64,000 nucleotides of DNA, taken from assembly GCA_030411725.1 (NCBI GenBank), contig MU839834.1:124001-188000 (forward strand), read 5' to 3'. A model generated the notes under the pieces. It was not told the origin of the DNA. It did not search any database and saw only the letters and a list, made by a program, of their open reading frames with translations. Below, in pieces: positions 32,001 to 42,755 of this stretch. Each line of letters starts with the position of its first letter. Positions within the stretch are counted from its first letter, which is position 1. The position numbers and the translations under genes were made by a program. This stretch comes from Echria macrotheca (lineage: Eukaryota; Ascomycota; Sordariomycetes; Sordariales; Schizotheciaceae).

Positions 32001-34988
32001 GTCCAACGTGCTCCGGTGGGCACCGGAAACGATCTGGACTGTACTTGCAAAGAGGAATGTTAGGTCGACGGCTTATTTTCCGCCACTGTCGGAAATCTGT
32101 ATGTTTAATCGCTCTGTGTTGGTACAAGACTGACATCCTGCAGCCGGAACCGATGACGATGTGACCTTTCAAGAGTTTTTCTTGCATGTCTGTCTGCAAT
32201 GTATGTCAAGCGACGGCATCAGCAAAGGAGAAGAGGGGCGTGTGACACAACTCAACCGCGCAGCTCTCACGCTCCTACACCAAATCCTCCTTAACCCATA
32301 CGCAGAACCCCTAGCAAGACTGCATCTGGAGACTCCCTTGATCGAGATGTTGATGCAGTCTCTATCAAGTCCCGACCCTTACGTCCAGGTCCTGCTTCTT
32401 GATGTCGTCTTTGCGTCGATGAAACTACGCGAGATGCTGCCTCTAGAGCTTCCCGCCTCGCCCAGAGAGGATAAGCGATTAGCAAGTGTCGACCCGACTA
32501 AAGGACTAAGAATATCCCTGACGGGGGAAAAGCCGCCAGTTGCCCATCCAACTCCACCGACTCTTCTCAAATGTATTCTTGCCGGGCTTAGCTCACCGAC
32601 AAGCCGGCCGGTCCTGGACAGCTGGATCAGCTTTCTAGGCGAATGTCTTCCTCTCTACTCGGATTCGATATTCCAGGTCTTGATTCCGCTCGTCGAAACC
32701 CTCTGTGCCGAGATCGGCAAGACGTTCGAAGGACTCCGCGGTCTTTTCCGCGAAACTAATACCGCCGTAGCTCACAGCGCTGTCGGCCCCGAAACAACGC
32801 TGATCTCGCTGTTGAATGGCCTCGAACAGGTTCTGGCGAAAGGACACGACAGGCTCCTGGCTGAAGAGGCCAGGGCCCAGGTTGTCAAGAGTCCAGACCA
32901 ACCGCAGGGCTTCTTCGGCAACATGGTATCCGGTGTCTTCTCGACCGATGCTCCCCAGTCGAGAAGCGCCACGGCCAACGATAGGCTTACCGTCCTGCTC
33001 GCATTTCAAGATGCTGTCAGGATATGTTTCACCATCTGGTCATGGGGTCAAGGAAGCGACGCAGCCCATCAGGATAATACATCCGGCGCCTCATTCACAT
33101 ACACATCTCTACGAATGAGGAACCGCGCGAGGAGGCTACTCGAGCATCTCTTTGCGGCCGAGACGCTCGAGTGCCTTGAAACCGTGATCGGGATATGGAG
33201 GGAGTCGTTGGATGAGGGCTCAGATCCGACAAGACATATCGAAGTGTTCAACTTGCTTCCGGCGTTGGATGGGTCCCGACCTAAGCACACCATTCCTGCG
33301 CTCTTCAACGCTATCTACAGCCGGACAAACCCGGCCGCACTCGATCCGTCTAGGAGGTCGACGCTTACCATAGAGCTCCAAGACACGGATGTGGTAATTT
33401 TCCTGGTCGACTATGCGCGCTCTCTCGAGGACGACGCGATGGACGAGATCTGGCAAGACTGTACTGCCTTCCTCAAGGACTTGCTGGGTAATCCGTTTCC
33501 CCATCGACAGACGCTACCCAGCCTGCTGGAGTTCGCAGCTATTTTGGGTGAGAAGGTGGACAACACGAACTTTGGAGAGCAAAGGAAGATGAGACGGGAG
33601 CTTTCTGTAGGTTCCTCAACAACAGTCTGCTGCAGATTCTGAGCTAATGATCACAGGACCTGTTCCTACGACTACTGACGGCCATATTCACAACGCGGCC
33701 GACAGCCTTTACAGATACGGCCAGCTCTTCCAATCTATCAGAGAAACGGCCGGCGGCCGATTCCCGAAAATCGTCGATAATCAGGCTGCCTGGTGACAGG
33801 GCTGACGACGTTGTCGGGATTTTGTCTACCATTGTCCCGAACCTGCCCAAAATCCTGGTCGAGAACGACCGCATCCTCGCGGCTGCAACAGCGATATCCG
33901 CCAACGTCATCGGGCCTACGCTACGATCCAAATCTTTCCCCGACACGGTATCCAGGAATACGCTGGTTCTATTGCAGGAGCTATCGCGGCTCCCGAACAA
34001 CCAAAAGTCGTGGAAGAAGGACGTGGCCGATGCGTTCAACGACGCTCGCTTCTTCAACATGGCAATAGCTCTTGTGCAGAACGACTGGCTTCCCCTCCTC
34101 AAGCAGTGGGCGATCACCGACAAGGAGCGGATGCCTGAGATTCTGGCACGCATCACGCCCCCGACAACAGCCGGTATCGTCTTTGGTGTTGGCGCCACAT
34201 CAGCGCGTCTCGAGGCGGACCGCAAGACGCAGCTCAACCTCCGGCGGGTAGCCACGCTGGTTCTGGCTTGCGGCAACGACGCCTTCGTCACGGACCTGCC
34301 CCCCGTCCTAGACAAGCTTGTGGAGCTTCTCAGCGCAACATGCACGTCATCTCCTTCGTCGACGACACGGGCCGAGGTGTACATGGTGGTGCGGGCGCTG
34401 ATACTGAAAACCAGCGCGATTCACCTAGCGGCGCTGTGGCCCATCATCAATGCGGAGCTGCACGCGGCCATCTCGTCGGTGGTGGCGCCCGACCACAGTG
34501 CGCAGTCGGACACGTACAGCAACGCGTCGGTGATGCAGGCCTGCAAGTTACTTGATTTGCTGGTATGCGTGGCGCCAGATGACTTCCAGCTGCACGAGTG
34601 GCTGTTTGTGACGGACACGATCGATGCCGTGTACCGGCCGTCGGACGCGTATTATCAGCCCGTGGCGCTGGTGGATGAGGTCTCGGAGGAGTTAGGGGCG
34701 GCTGCCGGGGTGGTGCAGACGGAGTCGGCGGCAGCTGCGCACATGGCGGGTGCGGCCTCGGGGTCGCTAAGGTGGCCGTTGCTGGGGATGCCCGGGGGGA
34801 TTAGCGATGAGGTGGGCATGGAGAGGCGGGACGAGTTGGTTGCCAAGGTGCTCCGGCCTTTCTTTGGGCAGCTGAGTATCTATGCGTTTGAGTCGACGTA
34901 TGCGATGGCGCCGCTGGATTGGGAGGGGTGTGTGCAGGGGTTGGTGAGGGATCTGTTTGACGAGAGGAGTGTGGTTAAGGCTTTGTAG
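29084..34988 (+). CDS. dopA: Dopey-family trafficking protein (DopA/Dop1)
   Basis: Five exons, 29084-29177, 29281-31813, 31857-32098, 32144-33606 and 33657-34988; all junctions were phase-checked, giving 1887 residues. Intron 2 is only 43 nt. The N-terminal Dopey domain is clear (KYASGVDRALSLFDTALQEW, then ISFLNRLLKTLQ, then CLNPSLPSGVHQKAIEVYNYVF). Long helical repeats follow, and leucine-rich C-terminal segments end in a 'PLDWEGCVQGLVRDLFDERS' block. Dopey proteins bind Mon2 and the lipid flippase Neo1 at Golgi/endosome membranes. In Aspergillus, DopA is needed for normal morphogenesis and conidiophore development. The length is usual for fungal Dopey. The start at 29084 is the first ATG in frame; the frame is open further upstream, without an ATG, to 29024. 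Confidence 0.93.
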
Positions 34989-35145
34989 ATGTATTTTTCA
35001 ATGTCAGGTTAACATTCTGTTGTTGTTTTTCATATACAATATGGGACTTTCTATCCCAGGTTCATCCAACAAAGAATTTCGTGATGCCAACCCTACTACA
35101 TCGGCTGCGACTTTAGCATGAGCACTCGAAGCGGTCTTTGTAAGT

Positions 35146-36055
35146 CTAAGAAGTCATCTTTTCATTTATCTCGCCATCTTCAAGACTAGCACTATCATCG
35201 GAAGCATCAGAAGCAGCAGGTATATAAGCCACCATGGCCTTGCTGGCCCCATACATGCAATACTGCACCACCTCGATCTTCCTCTTCTGACTACCCAGCC
35301 GCGCAATCTGTCTGATATCGCTCGTCCTCGGCAGAAAGAGCGCGTGCGCCATCGGGCTGCACGCCTCGTGCAGCATCTCGAGGTTATACGGCTCCATCGT
35401 GGACAGGTCAAAGACGTGCTGGTCGGCGTAGGCCACGCCCCCCCAGGGCGGCGAGGCGAAGATGGCCGTGTCGTCGGGGACGATATCTGACAGGACTGGG
35501 TCGAGGAGATCGTTGTCGTCGTCAGATGATTTTGGGGAGGAGGTTTTTTTGAGAAGAGAAAGGAGCTCGAAGCTGTCGCCGTGCACCCAGGTTATGTCGT
35601 CCAGCACGCCGTAGATGGCGGCGTTGTGCTGGGCGCAGGCGAGGGTTGCTTCGTCTTTCTCGACGGCGATTACGCGCCGCCATTTCTGCGAGAGGGCGAG
35701 GGATATGCTGTTGCCGCCGGCGCCGGCGAAGATGTCTATTATTGTTTGGGTTGGGGAGGGGAGGTCGAGGGATATTTGGCTTGGAAGACGGGGACGGGGG
35801 TGTTAGTGACTACTGGGAAGGGGTGTGTGGACTTGGAGGGGGAAAGGGGGGGACGAACTTGGCTACCGGCTCCGGGGTCACGCCGAACCAGGCGTCGTCT
35901 GTTAGACATATTCCATCATCATACAGGGAAAATATGGAGTAGCGCTGGTGCCAGTATTTCTGGATATCCCGGGGGATAGCGTCGAAGTCGTCGGCCGTAT
36001 AGTGGTGGCAGGCTGTGGTGAGGGGGAGTTTGTGGTGGAGGACTGTTGGTGGCAT
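35146..36055 (-). CDS. TGS1: Trimethylguanosine synthase (RNA cap hypermethylase)
   Basis: Two exons, 36055-35859 and 35779-35146 (intron GTTCGT...CAAG, phase 2), 276 residues. The fold is that of a Tgs1-type Rossmann methyltransferase: a substrate-binding N-terminus (RDIQKYWHQRYSIFSLYDDG), SAM motif I (IIDIFAGAGGNSI), an acidic turn (VIAVEKDE) and the catalytic SPPWGG motif at about 175-180, followed by YNLEML. Tgs1 converts the monomethyl cap of snRNAs and snoRNAs to 2,2,7-trimethylguanosine in the nucleus. An acidic insert (SSDDDNDLLD) precedes the catalytic motif and an acidic tail (DASDDSASLEDGE) ends the protein. The size is near that of yeast Tgs1, without the long extension found in animals. 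Confidence 0.92.
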
Positions 36056-36347
36056 ATTTTTTAGTCTGATTCTTCCCCTGGTTTTGGTTTCTGGTAATTA
36101 TCTAGATGTTCAGTTTGTGTTGGATGTGAGGTTGCAATGATGAATGAGTGAGTGGAAGGTGTGTGAGTAAAGTCAACAGGCAAGTGCGAACCTTGGTGGC
36201 CGCCAAGAAATATTTAGGAGCTTGGACCATACAGACATGCTGTCTACTTCATGCCTCCAACTTCTTCTTACTCCCAGCTTTCGAGGTTACGCCAACCACA
36301 TCTACAAAAATTTACACACATACGGCGCCCAAACAGTACATGCCACA
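36056..36347. promoter_or_regulatory. Divergent promoter region, TGS1 / GRH1
   Basis: Only 292 bp separate the two start codons, so both promoters and 5' leaders share this stretch. I see no clear core element beyond T-rich and CA-containing sequence. Confidence 0.4.
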
Positions 36348-37465
36348 ATGTTTAACGCCCTGAACCGAATTATATCCCGGCTCGACGGGGACGCGCCGTC
36401 AGCCCCACGCGACACGCACGGCGGATTCGGATTCCAGGTCCTGCGCAACACCAATCTCCAGCTAGCGGTCGAGCCTTGGTTTGACTTTGTCGTCGGCATC
36501 AACGGCCGAATGATCGATGACTCGGACCCGAGGCTGTTTGCCCAGGAGGTCCGCAACTGCGCCGGCGGGAGCGTCATGCTCGGGCTGTGGAGCGCAAAGG
36601 TAGCTTTCATAGATCTCCCTATTTTCTCTGCTAACAGCTCTAGGGCCAACGGACACGCGCTCTGCACATCCCCGTCCCCGCGGATACGGGCTCTCTCGGT
36701 CTCACGCTCCAATGGACGCCGCTCTCGGTAGTCTCGAATATTTGGCACGTTCTTGACGTGCCCGCGAACTCCCCCGCCGACCTGGCTGGACTTCTTCCAT
36801 ACAGCGACTATATCCTGGGAACACCCGAGGGCGTCCTGCATGGCGAGGGTGGCCTCAGCGAACTGGTCGAGGACCACATCGGCCGACCGCTTCGTCTTTA
36901 CGTGTACAATAACGAGTACAACGTCACGCGCGAGGTGACGATCCAGCCGAGCCGCGATTGGGGCGGCGAGGGCGCCCTCGGCTGCGTCCTTGGGTATGGC
37001 GCCCTGCACAGGTTGCCCGCACCCCTGAGCGAACCGGTACACGCACCCGGGGAGACGCTATTCGACGGCGACTCGGCACAGGCCCAGTTTGTTCCCGCGG
37101 CAGGAGGTTCTGATTTCTCCAGCACGTTCACACCAGCCGCTACAGCAGTACCACCAGCGCCAGCAAACCCGGCCGACTTTGTGGTGCCCGCACAGATGGT
37201 CGGGACACCACCGCCGACTGGGGCACCGCCTAGAGGAAAGAAGAAGGACCGCCATGTTCACCATGCGCCGACAAACCTCATGGATGACTACTTCAAGGAA
37301 CAGGAGAAAAAGAGCAGAGAGATGGACAATGCGCCTAGTGGACGAGCCTCGCCACTGCCGCCGCCTCCCAAGGCCGGAGCGGGGCCGCCAAGGGGGCCGC
37401 CGAGGGCCGGGGTCACGCCGACGCCGACACCGCCCCCAACAGACACGGCAAATGGACACGACTAG
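36348..37465 (+). CDS. GRH1: GRASP-family Golgi protein (Grh1)
   Basis: Two exons, 36348-36599 and 36644-37465 (44-nt intron, phase zero), 357 residues. It has two tandem PDZ-like GRASP domains. The first contains GGFGFQVLRNTNLQLAVEPW and FVVGINGRMIDD; the second contains GSLGLTLQWTPLS, NIWHVLDVPANSPADLAGL and DYILGTPEGVL. A Pro/Ala/Thr-rich disordered tail (about 235-357) follows. GRASP proteins tether Golgi or ER-exit membranes and act in unconventional secretion. The start is MFNALNRIISRL, an amphipathic helix without the Gly2 that animal GRASPs use for myristoylation. This matches the yeast arrangement, in which the N-terminal helix is acetylated. Upstream in-frame codons to 36222 are in the 5' flank. 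Confidence 0.93.
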
Positions 37466-37809
37466 GAATGTGGACAAGATCGGAATTTGCGGGCGTTATC
37501 CAGGACTGCTGCCGGTTCACGGGACTTTGCCCTCCGTCTCGTTCCCGTGATTATCTCATTGGTGGCCATGGGTCTCAGTCTCGTCCCCTTTGTTTTCCCC
37601 TCCCTCTGCCCCGAGATCAGGATGGGATTCACCGGACTTGGTGTAGGGCTTGGCTGGGGGGCGCTCCTGGACTCATTGTCGCATTTAATCCTTTAAATTT
37701 GTCTACTGTACACCGAAAAGGACCAGCGATATCCCCGTTTTGATAGACCTCGGTTTTTCAAGATACAACATGAATAGAAAAAGCCCGCCATCTACCCCCT
37801 TAACGCCGG
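37466..37809. other. Convergent spacer, GRH1 / OST2
   Basis: 344 bp. A 69-codon frame at 37487-37696 encodes a hydrophobic peptide but has no ATG start. I treat the stretch as two 3' untranslated regions. Confidence 0.5.
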
Positions 37810-38399
37810 CTAGTTGATAAAGTTGACGCAGAAAAAGTGCAAGATCAAGCTGCACACGACGTAATCGGCAAAGGCGCGCTCGGGGGATACCGACGGGAAG
37901 TCGGACTTGTTTGCTTCGGTAGTCTGGATGCGGAGGGAGGCTACGGCTATCAGTGATGCTTCGTGAGGTTGTCAAAGGGGAACCAACCTGTGAGGACGAA
38001 CTGGCCGACGGTGGCAGAGAAGCCGGACAAGAAGGCATTGAAGGGCTGTACACACACGCCATTAGCAACGGTCTATAGAGAAGCTAGACGGGAAAGAAAT
38101 ACATAGTTGCCCGCCAGAATGCAATACAAAAACTGCAATGCGCCGACGACGGCGAGAAAAGCCATGAAGGCGTCGAGCAGCTTGGTCCGCTGTGGCGTCT
38201 TGTCCTGGTAGTAGTCGACGATGTTGAGCACCACCTTGTCCCAGCTCGGCTTGCCTCCGCCTCCTGTTGCCGCCGAAGACTTTGTTGGCTTGGACGGGGT
38301 GGCTGTTGCTGGCGCGGGCGCCGTCGCGGGAGCTGTGGTGGATTGTTGCGATGTTGCTGGCATTGCCGGCGAGGGCGTTACGTTTCGTTGTTTTGCCAT
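37810..38399 (-). CDS. OST2: Oligosaccharyltransferase subunit Ost2/DAD1
   Basis: Three exons, 38399-38103, 38045-37988 and 37946-37810, phase-consistent, 163 residues. After a Thr/Ala/Pro-rich N-terminal extension of about 50 residues comes the DAD1 core: WDKVVLNIVDYYQDKTP, a membrane helix around FMAFLAVVGALQFLYCIL, the conserved NYPFNAFLSGFSATVGQFVL block, ASLRIQTTEAN, and the terminal helix ERAFADYVVCSLILHFFCVN. DAD1 is a small ER membrane subunit of the complex that transfers glycans to asparagine in nascent proteins. The core has the usual length; the extension is the main difference from animal DAD1. Confidence 0.94.
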
Positions 38400-38682
38400 T
38401 TTTTTCTGGGGAGATGTACGGGGTGATTGTAGAAAAGAGCGAATTGGGTTCCCGTCGTCGTCGTCGGATTTCTGTTGTTTCGCGATCGCTGAAGGAGCTG
38501 TCCGTCAAGGTATCTCGAGATGCTGGCTGGCTTGTAGCTACGGGCATCCACACTGAAACGGGCCACGAAGCTTCAATTCGAGGTGTTGCATGTCGCTTGC
38601 ATAACTACCACCTGTCCGCGAGGCTCTGTCAGCTGGCAACATGGTGCCTGACAGCCCGGGGAGCTAAAAGGACAGATGATGC

Positions 38683-38693
38683 GATGTGATTGG
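38683..38693 (-). promoter_or_regulatory. Inverted CCAAT box, copy 1
   Basis: GATGTGATTGG on the plus strand (CCAATCACATC on the minus strand). The same 11 bp recur 38 bp downstream. The CCAATCA core suits the fungal CCAAT-binding complex. It lies about 290 bp upstream of the OST2 start. Confidence 0.4.
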
Positions 38694-38720
38694 TTGGATC
38701 CTCACGCTTTGTTCCGTTGT

Positions 38721-38731
38721 GATGTGATTGG
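38721..38731 (-). promoter_or_regulatory. Inverted CCAAT box, copy 2
   Basis: Exact second copy of GATGTGATTGG. Duplication at a 38-bp interval (about 3.6 helical turns) suggests a paired site, which is an inference. Confidence 0.4.
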
Positions 38732-39078
38732 CTGCCTGGCTTGAGCTCGCAACTTTTCCCCGCAGTTCATCGAAAAGTTGGGGGGCAGCAGCCAGAAGGT
38801 GGGGTGCCGACCTCTCTCTCTCTCCCTTATTAGCTGCGATATCTATTTTGGTAAGTCTCGGGGTTGAGCACTGGGTAGAGAGGTAGTCCAGAACGCAAGA
38901 AATGAGCTCATGGCCTTTCTTCCTCTATCACGATCTCTCGCGTCCGATTTTCGCAACCAACGCACACAGACACAGACACACCAACCACCTTTTCCCTCAC
39001 GCAGACATCTCCTCGGCTATCACTTCTCTTGTATGGTTCCTAATTTGACACGTTTGCGCGCAGAAAAAAACCGGCATC

Positions 39079-39964
39079 ATGACATCCATGTTCGAGGTAT
39101 GTGCCTGCCTGCCTACCTCCCTACATCACAGCAAACGAGACCAAAGAATGTCGATATTTATAGGCACTTCACCCGAATCCGGAGGACAGACTGGTCCTGC
39201 GGCTCCATCGCGCGCGATCTATTGTCTTGACAAGCCAGGAGTAAGTGCCGATCTCTCAATAGTCTTGTGTGTAGTAGTTATTTTCAGTCTCTTGGTCTCC
39301 CCCTCTCGAGTCGTCCCATGTTGGGTTTGGCTCGAGTGCCGGCAGTATGTCGGTGTTGCATCACTCATCCATCCATCCTCTCCCGTCGTCGCACGCAACA
39401 GGTCACAAATGGCCGATGCAAGATAGGCTCCTCTTCTTCACTTCTCCGACTCGGATGTGGAAAGTTCCGCACCTTGGTCGGATTCTTGTTTCCCCGCCAA
39501 GACACAGCCCAACGACGGCATCGACGAACACTGTTAGTAACCCATATGCCGTCTTGGCATGGTCGCCGAACAGACTGGTCGAACTCCGGGCTGCCCAGCG
39601 CACCTTCGAGGGCGCCTACATGCGGACCGCCCTGTCGCAGTTCAGCTTCTCGCTCATCATCCTCAAGATCTTCAACTCGGAGTTCTACGCCATCGGTGCG
39701 CTGTTCGCCGTGTACGGGGCTGCTGTCATGCTGGTGGCCATTTTCCGCCGGTACGAGGGCAACCGCCAGTTCTTCGACAAGGCTGAGAGCGAGGACGAGT
39801 CGTACTCGGAGAGCGACGGCCAGGGCGGCACCCAGCGGTCGGTCCGCCGCATCACGGTCATCAAGAAAAAATTCCGCACCAGCGGCAACACGGTGGCCCT
39901 TCTGGTCGCCCTGAGTTTCAGCTCTTACGTGGCCCTGATGGTGCTCGTGTGGCATCTCACATAG
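39079..39964 (+). CDS. DUF202-type small membrane protein
   Basis: Three exons, 39079-39096 (six codons), 39164-39240 and 39538-39964; the phases agree and give 173 residues. The third exon carries the core: NRLVELRAAQRTFEGAYMRT followed by hydrophobic segments (FSFSLIILKIF, YAIGALFAVYGAAVMLVAIF and, at the end, VALLVALSFSSYVALMVLVW). An acidic loop (KAESEDESYSESD) and a basic stretch (RITVIKKKF) lie between. This plan matches the DUF202/YidH group of small three-helix membrane proteins, which in yeast also forms the C-terminal part of Vtc proteins. Function is unknown. The first two exons are supported only by phase and splice signals; the 297-nt second intron could hide another short exon. 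Confidence 0.7.
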
Positions 39965-40742
39965 CATCTAGCCCACTGTTTCTTGGGTAGGAAGGCAAGC
40001 GAAATGGCCGTGCGTGCGTCGTTCTGCATACGTCTGGGCGGCGTTAGAAGCGCGCAAACCGGCAGCTCCCTTTACCGACATGCGCTCACCTGCCGCTGAG
40101 AGGTTTGTCATTTGCTGACCCAGCTCGCCGTGCTACGCCACTACGACAACGGCGGCCACTACCTAACTACAACGTTGTAGCCTCCTGGCCGAGGAGGCTG
40201 ACCGGGGAACCTGCCCCCCCTCTCCCCATGAGAGAGGGACACGGACGTTACTCCCAGGACCCGAACAAAAAGCATGTTTGAACGGTTCGAAACAAAATAC
40301 ACAGACGCGCCTTGACCTTTCCCCACCTCGCGAGCCACGCAACTTTGATAGAGGCGGCGGCAAAATAAGGCCGACCCCGGTGTCTGGTACCATTCACACC
40401 CATTCGATCGCATGACGCTGAAATAGCTCGAGAGCTTGCTCGATAGTTGTTTGAAACGACAAGAGACAGACGCTAGTGATTTGGAGCTCGGCCCCTCGCC
40501 TCCACTCCCCTCCACCCCCCGCCTCCTCCCGGTCCCGAACGTTTTTTTTAAACTAACGAACGACTGGGGAGGCAAGACAGGGTAGGGGATGTGGAGGGTT
40601 CTTGCATGATCATGAACTGCGGGGTCGGGAAAGGGGGACGGCAACGAAAGTCTGCTTCCCCCAAAAATGCGGGGCGCGGAGAGGGTGGTGGGAAGGAAGT
40701 CCATTCATCAACCCATACCGGAGATCGGAGGTTCTGGGCCAA

Positions 40743-40792
40743 GGTGTGTGTGTGTGTGTGCGGTGTGTGCGGTGTGTGTGGTTTGTGTGGTT
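40743..40792. repeat. GT-rich microsatellite
   Basis: GT dinucleotides interrupted by CG and TT, plus-strand orientation. A second short GT run lies at 40977-40990. Confidence 0.7.
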
Positions 40793-41111
40793 TACTCAAC
40801 AGAATGATGGTTTTTTCTCCTCCCCTTTTCGGACACACCTGTGACCTTTGTCAGCGGTGGTGGCGTTTTGTTTTGAGAGCTCTCAGTCCACGGGGTCGCC
40901 GAATTTATTACTACCTGGAAGAGAAGAGATCGGGAAGATCGGTCTGGATCTCTTGTCTGTGTGTTTTGGGGGAAGTGTGTGTGTGTGTGTAAAGCGCACC
41001 CATCGGAGGACTGCAAAACCACAAGTAGCTGGCCAGTTGGAGGTCATATGATATAGACTGGATGCTGGCAAGCTGTTGGCTGGGTGGTTTACACGAGGCA
41101 TAGTAAAAGGT

Positions 41112-41597
41112 CCTGCAACTCGCCGGTTTGGGAGTTTTTCGTCACAGGATATAGAATAGCCCTTGAAATGCCGTGATGCACGCCCGGTAGCTAGAGAGCT
41201 AGGTCTAAAGTCTAGATCCTCGATCGATCTACTGTGTAGTGTAGGTGAGGAGCTGGTTGGTGATGATGCTGCACCTCGCCTGTTTGGGATCTGTCCATCA
41301 CGGATAATCCCTGGTCTCTATAGAATACACCGAATCCAAGCAAGGTATCTTGGTCTACTGTGTATAGCGATGAAGTGATACTGCAACTCGCCCGTTCGGG
41401 ACCTGGGATGATAGTAACAGCCCTGGAATGCCGTGCGTGGATGCAAAATGATGAGTGAAGCTTGTGATGTCCTTCGAAACCCGGATGTGCTGCACTGCAC
41501 TGCACCTCGCCCGTTTCAGTATTTATCTCTACCTGGGTAAGGTATAATACAATAAGGAAGGGAAGGCATAACACCCGGTATTGCAACACGCGCCCTA
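41112..41597. repeat. Diverged tandem repeat with a CTGCAMCTCGCC core
   Basis: A core close to CTGCAACTCGCCCGTTTGGG occurs at 41113, 41269, 41381 and 41500, with a decayed fifth copy at 41581. Spacings are about 156, 112, 119 and 81 bp. Flanking modules also recur: CCTTGAAATGCCGTG at 41161 against CCTGGAATGCCGTG at 41422, and TCTACTGTGTA at 41228 and 41354. It reads as an old minisatellite of roughly 110-150 bp units. No coding frame runs through it. Confidence 0.6.
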
Positions 41598-42725
41598 TCC
41601 CCATCACCCATCACATGACGGATCTATCCCTTCATCATGATATCCCATCCAGATAAATAATTGGTGGCCATAAATCTTCCCCGTCCCCGTCGATCACCAA
41701 ACCGGTAGTGCTAAACCGTACCCAGCAGATCCTCCCAACTCTAATCCAGTTCACACCACCACCATCACTATCACCAGTCCCTAGATTTTGTATCATCTCC
41801 CAACGTGGCGGTATAACAAAACACACTCATCTTAATGAACATCTTAGCATACGTACCTCAACTAACCCTCACGCAGCACAAGCACAACGTCACACGCCTA
41901 AAAAGACTACCATGTGGCCAACTAACCAACACAACAATAAGTACTATAGCAATATATATATATACTAATATAGGGTCCCCCCTCTCCTCTCTATAGACCT
42001 ACAGACCAACATCGTAGCCTATTCGTCCCCCCCTCCCGGATCCCTAGTCGATGCGCTACCCCCTCCCCCCTCCCCCCTCCCCCAACAGCTAAGAATGCAT
42101 AAAGACATAAACTAGAGTACAAGGCATAAAGCATGCAGACAGACAGACATGGTATGAAACAGGGCCTAGGAACAAGGTCCGACAGACAGCCAAGCCAATG
42201 ATAAATCAAAAACTTTTTTTCATATTTCCCACCAAGCACAAACACATCGACGACATGACCTGGCAATATAATTACCCCGTTGCAAACAGCCAAATGACAC
42301 AAAGCAGCCAACAGACATGACAGAAATATAAAGAGATAAGGATGAGTAGAAGAGAAAAAGAATAAGAAAATCATGCCCAAACATGTATCCCACCAGTCCG
42401 TTTTCCATCCCAACCAGCCATGCAGTTTAAGTTCGTTCGTCTCCCTCTTCCCAAGTCTACCCAGCCGACCAAACCAAATCGCCAACCCAACCCGACCTTA
42501 TCCTTTATGTTTCTCATACCCGCGTCGACAACCATGATGCGAAATGGGGCCGGCGATCTGGTGTGACCTCGTACCATGCCTCCGGGTTCGTGTAACCTTT
42601 GGATCGACTGTCGGATGATCGACGTGTTCGTCGGCGGACCTCCCTTCCTCGGGATCCATGGGCACGGGAAGGACGAACACACCCCTTGTGCTTTCCTTTC
42701 TTTTTCCAAGCCGTCCGTCGGCCAC

Positions 42726-42755
42726 GCCGTACCGTACCGTGCCGTGCCGTGCCGT
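42726..42755. repeat. Pentanucleotide repeat (RCCGT)6
   Basis: Six uninterrupted copies of GCCGT or ACCGT. No associated gene. Confidence 0.75.

Larger units (their letters stand above)
38400..39078. other. Divergent promoter region, OST2 / DUF202 gene
   Basis: 679 bp. It holds two identical inverted CCAAT boxes (listed separately) and a CT-rich tract at 38813-38825. No gene seen. Confidence 0.5.

Noticed and set aside
37487..37696. 69-codon hydrophobic ORF downstream of GRH1
   Set aside because: Starts at a TTG, not an ATG, and lies in a short convergent spacer.
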